A DNA stretch of 64,000 nt from assembly GCA_964586155.1 (NCBI GenBank), contig CAZPHC010000023.1, positions 1-64,000 on the forward strand. The letters are read 5' to 3'. The position numbers and the translations under genes are program-made. Each line of letters opens with the position of its first letter. The first letter of the stretch is position 1. The notes below the pieces were generated by a model. It made no database searches. It had not been told where the DNA came from and saw only the letters and a list, made by a program, of their open reading frames with translations. The DNA is from SXNM01 sp964586155 (GTDB lineage: Bacteria > Myxococcota_A > UBA9042). This document shows, one piece after another, positions 28,201 through 37,900 of the stretch.

Positions 28201-29711
28201 CTGAGCCGCACCTCGCGCAGCTCGATCGTCAGCGGCTGCGCCGGCGCGGCGTCCGGTCGCATCGCGGTGTCGATGCCCCCTTGCAGGTGCAGCGTCGGCA
28301 GCGCCTCGGGCAGCCACACGGCCCGCGGATCTCGCCCGATCGTCACGTCGAGGTCCGTCCTGGCCTCGAGGTGCAGCCCGCGCTCGCCTCCGGTCCGCAT
28401 GCGCACGTCGACCACGCAGTCGCCGTCGAGCGTCGCCGCCATCGGCAGCGCCGCCGCCAGGTCCATGCCGATGGCCGGCGCCGTCAGCGCCTCGGCGCTC
28501 GAGACGGCCTCGAGGTGCACCTTGCCGCTCGCGGTCTGCCAGCCGTCCGCGCTCAGGTGGTACGCCATCAGGTCGCTGCGGAGCGTGCCGCCAAAGGCCT
28601 CGACGACGATGGCTTTCGCCTCCACGTCGACCGGATCGCCGCCGACGGTCGGGCTCTGGACCTGGATCTCCGCTTCGACCGCGCGGGTGTCGAATCCGGC
28701 CATGCGGCCGCGTCCCTGGATCTTGCCGCGGACGGTCGACCGGCCTTGGGCATCGATGTCGACGTCGCCCTCGAAGCGCGCGTCCGCGTCGAAGAGATCT
28801 CCCAGCATCGAGCGCAAGAAGGGCTCGGCCGGGCTTTGGGTCTGCAGCACGCCGTTGCGCACCTGCACCATCAGCGCGGGTGCCCAGCGGACGAAGATGT
28901 CGCCGCGCTCGAGCTTGGTCGTCGCCCCGTCGATCCGGACCCCGCGCATCCGCGTGCTCTCGCCGTCGCCCACGGCGTCGTCGATGGCGATGGCGCCGCC
29001 CGGCAGCTGCTCGAGGCCCGCCGCCGGCAAGCCATCGAGCAGCATCTTGCCGTCCGCGGCGCGAAGGGCCCTGGCGCTCCAGTCGAAGCTGCTCGCCTCG
29101 CCGGCGACGTGCAGGCCGAACTCGCCGTCCAGGCGCAGGCCTCGCACATGGATCTGGGTGCCGCTCAGGTCCATGGCCACCTTGCCGTCGCGCAGGCGGA
29201 TGTCGTCGATGGCCAGGTCGAAGACCTGCGGCGGCTTGGGCGGCTCGGGCTCCGGCTTCGGCCGCACCAGCGCGTCCAGCAGGCGCAGCGTGCCAGACGG
29301 GCTCTCTTCGAGCCGCACCTCCAGCCCGTCGAGCTCCAGGCCGATGACGCGCACCTGCTTGACCGTTTGGCGCTCGATCAGGTCGCCGACGATCGGCAGC
29401 CAGGCGACCTCGACAGCGAGCCGATCCGCGCCCAGCACCAGGGCGCCCGAGGGATCGTGCAGTGTCAGCCCCGTCACGACCAGGCTTCCTGGCGACGGCC
29501 CCCAACGCAGGCCGCGTACGCCGATCCGGCCCGGGATCACCTCCGCGAGCAGATCGCCCAGGCGCGCCACGACCGAGGGCGAGTTCACCGTGAAGTAGCC
29601 GAACAGCAGCACCGTCGTCAGCACCACGACGGCGCGCACGGTGACTTGGTACAGGCTCGCCACGAGCCAGCGCAGCGTCGCGCGGCCCCAATGTCTCTGC
29701 CGCGGCTTCAT
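25239..29711 (-). CDS. tamB: Translocation and assembly module protein TamB (AsmA-like, DUF490)
   Basis: 1,490 aa. An inner-membrane-anchored protein that spans the periplasm as a long hydrophobic beta groove and works with TamA, with a likely role in phospholipid transport or autotransporter assembly. A transmembrane helix lies near residues 24-45 (VTVRAVVVLTTVLLFGYF). The body is repetitive beta structure. The C-terminal DUF490 domain is typical: LLNIQLSSIPTYDPADIQSL near 1345-1360, LSAFVDSVSIGIPKTGGINA and a closing strand YEAKLRYRVPLSE. Start taken at the ATG at 29711; a TTG 30 bases upstream lacks a ribosome binding site. It is the first gene of a tamB-tamA operon, the reverse of the E. 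coli order. Confidence 0.92.
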   Translation of the reverse strand: MKPRQRHWGRATLRWLVASLYQVTVRAVVVLTTVLLFGYFTVNSPSVVARLGDLLAEVIPGRIGVRGLRWGPSPGSLVVTGLTLHDPSGALVLGADRLAVEVAWLPIVGDLIERQTVKQVRVIGLELDGLEVRLEESPSGTLRLLDALVRPKPEPEPPKPPQVFDLAIDDIRLRDGKVAMDLSGTQIHVRGLRLDGEFGLHVAGEASSFDWSARALRAADGKMLLDGLPAAGLEQLPGGAIAIDDAVGDGESTRMRGVRIDGATTKLERGDIFVRWAPALMVQVRNGVLQTQSPAEPFLRSMLGDLFDADARFEGDVDIDAQGRSTVRGKIQGRGRMAGFDTRAVEAEIQVQSPTVGGDPVDVEAKAIVVEAFGGTLRSDLMAYHLSADGWQTASGKVHLEAVSSAEALTAPAIGMDLAAALPMAATLDGDCVVDVRMRTGGERGLHLEARTDLDVTIGRDPRAVWLPEALPTLHLQGGIDTAMRPDAAPAQPLTIELREVRLSDRRDERGPKVGAPATWLRIDGTMDLAAMTLDAHGAGGLPRLGPLLQGFGVRGTDGALQIESWAASGPMLSPKVEARLRGKDLSSAGVRIDAIRTDLRLGGGKLRLGGVEAQLAQGRISGDLELDLYVGDLLHLRTPMRLQGRRVALRDLELSTLLGSFGVRDIGGRARVDRMDFAMTLDRPLQTFSGGGHLRVERLSARYEQFERAEADVRFAHGKVTVENLALIVPTLERPGEPPLGLRGMISGDLTYSMIDGRWTADVYVPTLHFDQFGEVRKLNMPLRGRIDGRLVAEGDSRDLSIDGDLSVLYMRDLAWDAIVMGTGSVHIGKARGEAAALSSTAFFPRFRLLAGSAIVFRKLVPEVFSLLLDAERFDPWVLLGLPAMDGLRLWTAGKAEFRLDFRPGQPVFAVDALLPPGGVEIEMQNGLEPLRNRMPAPVRILPDRVEFDSTEILFGNQPLELCGAFYYPDATTGAPSRLALYLAGHVEVPRFGAIAESMASLDLGFDIGDDPMVRKDPGAACLHGPLSRVGAMRVAGPLDALQPRGRLVLTASRLVPRGYGREILLAAGARIDLSADDQGHLRVDIPAKAALEGRVDDGRFRVRGFALLDGYKAEDLDLFVDGVDLSYVEPKEYSVVVSPALRFRGTHLTDERTRKMMLSGDVIITEGQYSKSFDKFGKVIGGVRGRELDVYTEPLLDRMPWLGTIGFDLAVRGQNFEVLSRFPFGRTDLELGLDTRVRGTWAKPELYGRVEVMPGSLLTYSVVQREFEVTEGSIDFNGAFDKAWLSLDARAEITLEKDAAAAVSPTASVGPNLSSTGTGQANKVTVLVRVSGPLDDPRLLNIQLSSIPTYDPADIQSLVLTGQLNTSGSGGAIGSRSSINFLTEDIAAAFSKMLLSAFVDSVSIGIPKTGGINAKVTTSLGKAIQLTGTVYQDGSGVRDTSASVSIRLGEYWSLDGLLRSQPSSTSSSAGQNVNVYEAKLRYRVPLSE

Positions 29712-29856
29712 CGGCCGGGGTTGCTCGTCTCCTGCGCCCAATGTGGTCCAGGCGCCGACGCCGCGAATGGCGGTCGGCGACGTAGTGGACTGCCCCTGCG
29801 GCAGCGCGGTGACAATAGCTCCAGACCTGCGATCTCACCAGACAACTGCCAATTCC

Positions 29857-29880
29857 GGGCCGATCGTGCGCGATCGGTCC
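29857..29880 (-). terminator. Candidate hairpin after the 626-aa lipoprotein gene
   Basis: GATCG-rich inverted repeat (core arms 29860-29866 and 29871-29877, 4-base loop) lying 34 bases past the stop at 29914. There is no U-run. It may end the lipoprotein transcript before tamB. Confidence 0.35.
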
Positions 29881-29913
29881 CCAGGCAAGGCGCGGTGGCT
29901 GTGGCGGGGCCGG

Positions 29914-31794
29914 CTACGGGATGCCGAAGAACAGGTCCATGCAGATCGGAATGCCCTGGCACTTGAGGCAAATCGACTTGCAGTTCGGGCAGGTGTAGCC
30001 CTGGGGCAGCGACTTGGCGACGCACTTGCCGGCGGCGGTGCAGGTGCCCAGGGCGTCCACCGAGCCGCAGAGGTCGATCTTGACCTTGGTCTGACACGAC
30101 TCGTTGGGCTTCGAGAAGCAGCTGCCGCCCGAGCAGGCTCCGACCGGGCAGTCGCCCGACGAGGCGACGCAGGGCTTGTAGTCCATCGACTGCGAGTCGT
30201 GCAGGCAGCCCTTGGTCGGGTCGCAGCTGTCCTTGGTGCACTGGCTGCCGTCGTCGCAGGCCTTGATGGGGCCGGCCTGGCACGCGCCGCCCTTGCACAG
30301 GTCGTTCTCGGTGCAGGGGTTGCCGTCCTCGCAGGCGCCCTGGCTCTGCGGGTGGGTGCAGACGCCGTTGGCGCAGACATCGAGGGTGCAGGGCTTGCCG
30401 TCGTCGGTGCAGGCACCGCCCTCGTTGGGCTTGTGCACGCATTGGCCCGACTGGCATTGGTCCAGCGTGCAGGGGTTGCCGTCGTCGGTGCAGACCGCGT
30501 CCGACGCCGGGGTGTGGGTGCAGCCCGTGAACGGGTCGCAGCCGTCGGCGGTGCACGGATCGTTGTCGTTGCAGTCCAGGGCGTTGCCACCGACGCAGGT
30601 GCCCGCGAGGCATTTGTCGGTCTGCGTGCAGATCGAGCCGTCGTCACAGGCCACGCCGGCGACCGGCTTGTGCACGCACTGGCCGTCGGCGTTGCAGACG
30701 TCGTTGGTGCAGGTGTCGCCGTCGTCGCTGCATTGGATGCCCGTCACGCCCTTGTGGATGCAGCCGCCCGCGCTGTCGCAGCTGTCCACCGTGCAGTCCT
30801 GGCCGTCGTCGCAGATGCCTTCGTCGGTCTTGCCGTTGCAGTTGTCGTCGATGCCGTTGCACTGCTCGGGCTTGGCGTCCGGGGCGTCGCAGAGCGGCTT
30901 GCCGTCGACGCACTCGAGCACCTTGCCCGGGCAGGTGCCGAATTCGTTGGTCTTGTCGCACTTGGCGACGCCGGTCTGGAAGTCATCGGTCTTGCCGTTG
31001 CAGTCGTCGTCGATCGAGTTGCAGACCTCCGCCGCCGGCACGGCCGCCTGGCAGGCGCCGAGGCCGCCGACGCCGCAGACGCGGGCTCCGGTGCAGGTGC
31101 CGTTGATGTTCTGGTTGGTGCAGGTCGTCTCGAGGGCGAGGTCGATCGCCTTCTGGCTGCACGTGCACAGGCCCGTCTCGCGCAGGCATTGATGCGTGCT
31201 CAGCCCGGTCTTGGGATCGACCACCGCCTGGCAGGAGTAGTCCGTCGGGCAGTTGGGCGACACCTCGTCGCAGGCCACGCCGCAGAAGCTGCCGGCGCTG
31301 CCGAAGCTGACGCAGACGTTGCCGCTCTTGCCGGCCTCATTGCACTGGGCGTTGTTGGTGCACGGATCGCACAGCGACAGGAAGCGCGGCACGCAAAGGT
31401 AGGTGACGTCGTTGTCTGCACCTTTCTTCTCGACGCATTCCCAATCGCCGGGGCAGTCCTCGACGCAGGTGCGGGTGCAGACCTTGCCGTTCGGCGCCTG
31501 CACGCAGTAGCTCGAATCGCAATCGCTGTTGCCCTTGCAGCTGGCGCCGAAGGTGCCGGGATCCGGCGCGACTTCGGCCGCCGCCGTATCGCCGAGGCCG
31601 CTGGTGTCGACGCCGCTGCTGTCGCTGAAGCTCGTCGTCTCGCCGAACAAGCTGGTGTCGCCCGCGCCGCCCACGTTCTTGGTCCCGGACCCGCTGTCGG
31701 AGCAGCTGGCGGCCATCGTCGGTCCGAGCGCCACGGCCAAGATGGTGACCATCTTCGCCAATGTCGGCATGGACTTGCATCGATCGAGCGGCAT
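29914..31794 (-). CDS. Cysteine-rich CDDG-repeat lipoprotein with MopE-like motifs
   Basis: 626 aa, exported. The N-terminus (MVTILAVALGPTMAASCSDSGSG) is a signal peptide with a probable lipidation Cys. A Ser/Asp/Thr-rich spacer follows to about residue 75. Residues 80-250 carry irregular Cys modules (CKGNSDCDSSYC and others). Around 255-270 and 310-325 are two MopE-like metal-binding motifs, CNSIDDDCNGKTDD and CNGIDDNCNGKTDE. From about 330 there are about ten CDDGxxCTxDxC repeats, then a Cys-rich C-terminal cap. ATG at 31794 after GGAGG. Divergently transcribed from a 2,432-aa paralogue with the same repeat type. The function is unknown; calcium or metal binding and cell-surface structure are reasonable guesses. 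Confidence 0.85.
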   Translation of the reverse strand: MPLDRCKSMPTLAKMVTILAVALGPTMAASCSDSGSGTKNVGGAGDTSLFGETTSFSDSSGVDTSGLGDTAAAEVAPDPGTFGASCKGNSDCDSSYCVQAPNGKVCTRTCVEDCPGDWECVEKKGADNDVTYLCVPRFLSLCDPCTNNAQCNEAGKSGNVCVSFGSAGSFCGVACDEVSPNCPTDYSCQAVVDPKTGLSTHQCLRETGLCTCSQKAIDLALETTCTNQNINGTCTGARVCGVGGLGACQAAVPAAEVCNSIDDDCNGKTDDFQTGVAKCDKTNEFGTCPGKVLECVDGKPLCDAPDAKPEQCNGIDDNCNGKTDEGICDDGQDCTVDSCDSAGGCIHKGVTGIQCSDDGDTCTNDVCNADGQCVHKPVAGVACDDGSICTQTDKCLAGTCVGGNALDCNDNDPCTADGCDPFTGCTHTPASDAVCTDDGNPCTLDQCQSGQCVHKPNEGGACTDDGKPCTLDVCANGVCTHPQSQGACEDGNPCTENDLCKGGACQAGPIKACDDGSQCTKDSCDPTKGCLHDSQSMDYKPCVASSGDCPVGACSGGSCFSKPNESCQTKVKIDLCGSVDALGTCTAAGKCVAKSLPQGYTCPNCKSICLKCQGIPICMDLFFGIP

Positions 31795-31839
31795 GAAGCC
31801 TCCATGACGGGTGCCAACGCGTCCACCTGTCGGAGCGAC

Positions 31840-31868
31840 ACGGTAGCTTCCCCGCGCCCGGCGATCAA
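31840..31868 (-). promoter_or_regulatory. Candidate promoter of the 626-aa lipoprotein gene
   Basis: On the minus strand TTGATC (31868-31863), a 17-base spacer and TACCGT (31845-31840), about 40 bases upstream of the ATG. Confidence 0.4.
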
Positions 31869-31916
31869 CGAAGCGAGCGCGGGAATACGCGACACCTGGG
31901 GTGCGTTGTCGCCTTC

Positions 31917-31945
31917 TTGCGCCAAGGCCGTGCGGTTGGTAGCCT
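31917..31945 (+). promoter_or_regulatory. Candidate promoter of the giant lipoprotein gene
   Basis: TTGCGC, a 17-base spacer and TAGCCT, with predicted start near 31952, about 40 bases upstream of the ATG at 31992. The hexamers are weak. It is divergent from the minus-strand promoter 50 bases away. Confidence 0.35.
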
Positions 31946-31991
31946 CTTTCAGACTTTCTCTGCCCGGAAATCGGGGCATCTGGAAGAAATC

Positions 31992-34900
31992 ATGCACAGC
32001 CCCGACCGCCTCGACGCTCAATTCAGCTTCCATCGCCCATACCTCGGCGCGCTGCGTCGCGGGTTGTTCGGGACCATGCTTCTGAGCGCGCTGCTGCTCG
32101 GAGCCTGCGGCACCGAGCCAGACAAGGGCGACACCTCCGGCGGGGCCGACACCTCCGACGAGGAGGACGTCGACAACGAGGTCGCCGGCAGCGACACCAG
32201 CGTCGGCGTGGACGTGCCGACCAGCGACACGGCCGGCGGCTGCGACGATCCGGCGACGGATTGCCCGGACCTCAAGCCCGGCAAGTGCGAGCGCGTGGTC
32301 TGCGAGGAGTCCGCGTGCAAGCTGGCCCCGGCGCTGGCCGGCACCACCTGCGACGACGGCAAGAAGTGTACGAGCGAGGACGCCTGCGACGACAAGGGCG
32401 TCTGCGACGGCAAGGTCACCTGCCCCGACGCCGACACCTGCAAGGAAGCGTTCTGCAGCGAAGTCGGCGAGTGCGACTACAAGAACGTGCCGGCGGCCCA
32501 GAAGCGCCCCTGCGACGACGACAACAAGTGCACCGACAACGACATCTGCGGCTTCGGCACCTGCAACGGTTCGCCGATCCAGGTCGCCGTGATCTGCAAC
32601 GACAACAACTCCTGCACCACGGACGCCTGCGACGCCAAGGCCGGCTGCACCTACACGCCCAAGGCCAAGGGTGAGCCCTGCGAAGACGGCGACAAGTGCA
32701 CCAGCGGCGACACCTGTGACGACGCCGGCAAGTGCAACGCGGGCACGCCCGTCACCTGCACCCCGACGGGCGCCAACTCCCAATGCCAGAAGGGCGTCTG
32801 CGACTCCACGAACGGCTGCGTCTTCACCGATCAGCCCGATGGCGTCACCTGCAACGACGGCAGCTCCTGCACCAGCCCCGACGAGTGCAAGAAGGGCGTC
32901 TGCGGCGGCGAGAAGATCGCCGAGGCCGTGCCGCCGAACGCTTGCGTCGAGATCACCTGCGAAGGCACGGGCACCACGCCGAAGCTGACGACCAAGAACG
33001 CGCCCAACGGCGTCTCGTGCAGCGACGGCGACTCGTGCACCCAGAACGACAAGTGCAACAACGGCACCTGCAAGGGCACCGCGACCAACTGCAACGATGG
33101 CAACGCCTGCACCACCGACGCCTGCGACGCGGCGACCGGCGTCTGCAAGAGCACGCCCGTCGTCGACGGCGCGGTCTGTGACGACGGCAGCAAGTGCTCG
33201 ACCAAGGACACCTGCATCAAGGGCGAGTGCAAGGGCGAGGACTACAAGACCAGCGGCCTCTGCGACGACGGCAACTCCTGCACCAACGATGGCTGCGTGC
33301 CGCAGTCCGGCTGCTTCTCGATCGCCAAGAACACCGGCGCGTGCGACGACGGCAACAAGTGCACCGAGGCCGACGCCTGCGTCAGCGGCAAGTGCATCGG
33401 CAAGGACAAGCTCTGCAACGACAACAACCCCTGCACCAACGACTCCTGCGACAAGGAGACCGGCGCGTGCACCGCCAAGCAGTTCGACGGCCCCTGTGAC
33501 GACGGCAACGCCTGCACCAAGAACGACACCTGTGCCGAGGGCAAGTGCAGCGGCCCGCAGGTCGACTGTGACGACAAGAACACCTGCAGCACCGACATCT
33601 GCGACACCGTCAAGGGCTGTCAGCACCTGCCCAAGCTCGGCGGCACCGCTTGCGACGACGGCATCGGCTGCACCACCAACGACAAGTGCGACGGCGGCGT
33701 CTGCACCGGCACCAACACCTGCGTCGCCTGCCAGTCGGACGTCGAGTGCGCCAAGTTCGACGACGGCAACGTCTGCACTGGCATCCTCAAGTGCGTCACC
33801 ACCGCCAAGGGCAAGGTCTGTGACGTCGACCAGAAGAGCGTGATCACCTGCCCGGCGCCCGCAGATCCGGCCTGCGGATCGGCCCTCTGCGACGGCAACA
33901 ACGGCAAGTGCTCGGTCAAGAACAAGCCGCAAGGCAGCCCGTGCAACAGCGCCAACAAGTGCATCAGCCAGACCGCCTGCTCGGCCGATGGCAAGTGCGT
34001 CGGCGAGGCCGTCGACTGCAACGACGGCAACCCCTGCACCGACGACAGCTGCGATCCGGCCAAGGGCTGCGTCCACGTCGCCAAGACCGACGGCACCAAG
34101 TGCGACGACGCCAGCGAGTGCACCCCGGACGAGACCTGCAAGAGCGGCGCGTGCATCGCCAGCAAGAACCTCTGCGGCTGCACCAGCGACAGCGAGTGCA
34201 CCAAGTGGGATGACGGCAACCTCTGCAACGGCATCTTCGCCTGCATCGCCAACTTCTGCAGCAAGAAGCCGCAGAGCGAGATCAAGTGCGATGCGAGCAA
34301 GGACGCCTGCAAGGACAACCTCTGCGATCCGAAGCTGGGCACCTGCGGCGCCGTGCCGAAGAAGGAAGGCACCGCTTGCAACGACGGCAACGAATGCACC
34401 ATCCAGGAGGTCTGCAAGAGCGGCCTGTGCAAGGGCAACGCGCTGGATTGCGTCGACTCCAGCCCCTGCACGATCGACGTCTGCGACACCGTCTTTGGTT
34501 GCTTCAACGCCCCGGTCGACGACGGCGGGCCCTGTGACGACGGTGTGCTCTGCACAACCAGCGACAAGTGCAAGAACGGCGCTTGCGCGGGCGTCAAGAA
34601 GCCCTGCGACGACGACAACCCCTGCACCGTCGATGTCTGCGACGCCAAGACGGGCAAGTGCACGGCCCTGCTCGACAACAGCCTGACCTGCGACGACGGC
34701 AACCCCTGCACCACCGACGACAAGTGCAAGGACGGCGTCTGCACCGCGGCCGGCGTCAAGTGCGACGACGGCAACCCCTGCACCATCGACGGCTGCGACG
34801 GCAAGGGCGGCTGCAAGAACATCCTCGAGACCAACAAGGACTGCGACGACGGCAACGCCTGCACCGTGATCGACCGCTGCGACGTGACGGGCAAGTGCGT

Positions 34901-37900
34901 CGGCAAGACCAAGGACTGCGATGACGGCAACCCCTGCACCACCGAGAGCTGCACCAAGGGCGTCTGCGCGGTCGCCCCGGACATCGGCAAGGCCTGCACC
35001 GACGGCAACGCCTGCACCGAGAAGGACGCCTGCGACAACAAGGGCGACTGCGTCGCCTCGCCGGTCAGCTGCGAAGACGACAACCCCTGCACCAAGGTCG
35101 CTGGCCCCTGCTCGACGGTGAACGGCTGCACGGTCGTCCCGGACGACGGCAAGGCTTGCAACGACGGCAGCCTGTGCACCATCAACGACAAGTGCTCAGG
35201 CGGCGCCTGTCAGGGCCTCAAGCTGCCCTGCGACGACGGCAACGTCTGCACCAACGACTCGTGCGATCCCAAGAAGGGCTGCGTCAACGCCCAGAACACC
35301 TGCGACGACGGCAACGACTGCACCTTCGACAAATGTGACGCGACCAAGGGCTGCCTCAGCTCGGCGCTCGACGGCTTCCAGCCCTGCGAGGACGGCGACA
35401 AGTGCACCGAGAAGGGCGTCTGCAACGGCACCAAGTGCCAGAGCAAGCTCGTGATCTGCGACGACAAGGATCCGTGCACGATCGACGCCTGCAAGTCCGA
35501 CACCGGCTGCACCAACCTGCCGAACCCGAACACGCAGACGACCTGTGACGACGGCAACACCTGCACCGACGATCACTGCGACGGCAACGGCAAGTGCGTC
35601 GGCGTCGACAAGCTCTGCGACGACGAGAACCCCTGCACCCAGGACGTCTGCGACAAGATCAAGGGCTGCACCACCAACGACCTCAAGGACGGCACCGAGT
35701 GCGACGATGGTGACTACTGCTCCGAGAAGACGATCTGCCAGGGTGGTCTCTGCTCGGGCGGCAACTTCGACAAGTGCGGCGCCTGCCCGACCGGTGACGA
35801 CAAGGAGTGCGCGATCTTCGACGACAACGACCTCTGCAACGGTCGCTTCGTCTGCAAGAAGAAGAAGTCGACCGACGCCGGTGGCCTCTGCTACCCGCAG
35901 CCGGACAAGGTCGTCTGCGACACCACGAGCGACACCCCCTGCCTCAAGAACCTCTGCGGCCCCTCGCTCGGCGTCTGCAAGATGACGCAGCTCGTCAACG
36001 GCAGCGCCTGCGACGACGGCGTGCCCTGCACCGTCGGCGACACCTGCCAGAACGGCAGCTGCAAGTCTGGTGGCACCGCGGACTGCAGCTCGGTCAAGGA
36101 CGCCTGCAACGACGCCGGCTGCATCGAGGACGTCCAGTCGCCCAAGGGCTTCTCCTGCGTGCCGCTGCCCAAGGCGGGGACGATCACCTGCAACGCGGAC
36201 GACAGCGGCTGCACCGCCAACGACACGTGCAGCAACGGATCGTGCAAGCCCGGCAAGGCCGTGGACTGCAGCGCCGTCGCCGGCGAGTGCGAGCTCGCGG
36301 CCTGCGTCAAGGACGGCGCCAACGGCTTCACCTGCAAGATCACCCCGGCCAAGGACGGCGCCGCATGCGACGACGGCCAGCTCTGCACGACGGGCGACCA
36401 ATGCAAGACGGGCAAGTGCCAGGCCGGTCTAGGCACCTACGACTGCAAGGATGAGGTCGATTCGATCTGCGCCCAGCCCATCTGCGACAAGACCGTCAAC
36501 GGCGGCTTCGGCGGCTGCATCGGCAAGCCCCAGAACGAGGGCAAGACGTGCAACGCGGACGACAACGGCTGCACGATCAACGACATCTGCGTCCAGGGCT
36601 TCTGCGCACCCGGCGCGCCCGTCAACTGCACCGAGAAGTCGGGCGCTTGCACCATCGGTGCCTGCAAGAGCACCGGCCCCTCGGCGTTCGAGTGCGTCGC
36701 CGCACCGGTCAACGAATCCAAGCCCTGCGAGGCGGACAACAACGGCTGCACGCTCGACGACCACTGCGACGCGGGCAAGTGCGTGCCCGGCAAGATGAAG
36801 GACTGCACGGCGCTCGATGGCAACGCCGGCTGCCTGGTCGGCACCTGCGAGTCGCTCTCGTCGAGCCAGGGCAAGTGCACCGCGAAGCCGGCCAAGGTCG
36901 GCCAGCCCTGCAACGCCGACAGCAACGGCTGCACCAAGGATGACGCGTGCAACGTCGATGGCGCCTGCCTCGCCGGCGCCGCCGTCAACTGCCTGGCACA
37001 GACCTCGACGTGCGCCACGGGCGCCTGCGCCAGCACCGGCAACAACACCTACCAATGCGGCGGCGATCCGAAGGCCGACGGCACCAAGTGCGACGCCGAC
37101 GGCAACGGCTGCACGATCGACGACACCTGCGCGGGCGGCAAGTGCATCGCGGGCAAGGCCGCGGATTGCTCCAAGGACGACAAGAGCGTCTGCGTGATCG
37201 GCAGCTGCAACAACAAGGGCAGCTCGCAGTACCTCTGTGAGCCGGCACCGCAGAAGGACGGCACGGCGTGCGACGCCGACAAGAACGGCTGCACCAAGAA
37301 CGACGCGTGCAAGCTCGGCTTCTGCGAAGCGGGCACGCTCGAGACGTGCAAGGAGCTGCAGAGCCTCTGCGCCGACGCAGCCTGCCAGGACAAGGGCGGC
37401 ACCAACTTCCAGTGTGCCGTCACGGTGAAGGAGAGCTACTTGCCGCTGGCCAAGACCACCGAGTGTGATCCCAAGGCCGTCGCCGGCGAGGCCGGCTCGT
37501 GCCCGACCAACTACCTGTGCACGGTTGGCGACCCGGCCGACAAGACCGGCGTCTGCTCGCCCAAGGTGCTCGTCTCGTGCACCGATGGTGACGCGTGCAC
37601 CGACAGCGACGGGTGCAAGGACGGCAAGTGCGTCGGCTACAAGGACAAGGACTGCGACGACCAGATCGATTGCACCCTCGACCTCTGCGAGAAGGGCACC
37701 TGCAAGCACCAGCCGATCCCGGGCTGTGGCCTGTGTGTGAACGACGACTTCACCACGACCACGACCACCAACTGGGTCATCAAGCAGACTGAGTCCTACG
37801 TGACGGTCGCGCGGCAGCCGTCGCAGGCGCCGGACGGCTCGACCGTCGGTGCACTGGTCATCAAGTGGGACGGCTCGACCTTCAAGTTCGACGCCAATGA

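Noticed and set aside
31200..34076. 958-codon minus-strand frame spanning the divergent region and both CDDG genes
   Set aside because: Crosses the divergent promoters and reads as a shadow of the repeats.
32340..37720. CRISPR-like reading of the regular repeats
   Set aside because: The repeats are in frame, degenerate and protein-coding, with no constant repeat and unique spacer structure. No cas genes, insertion sequences or integrases were seen anywhere in the window.
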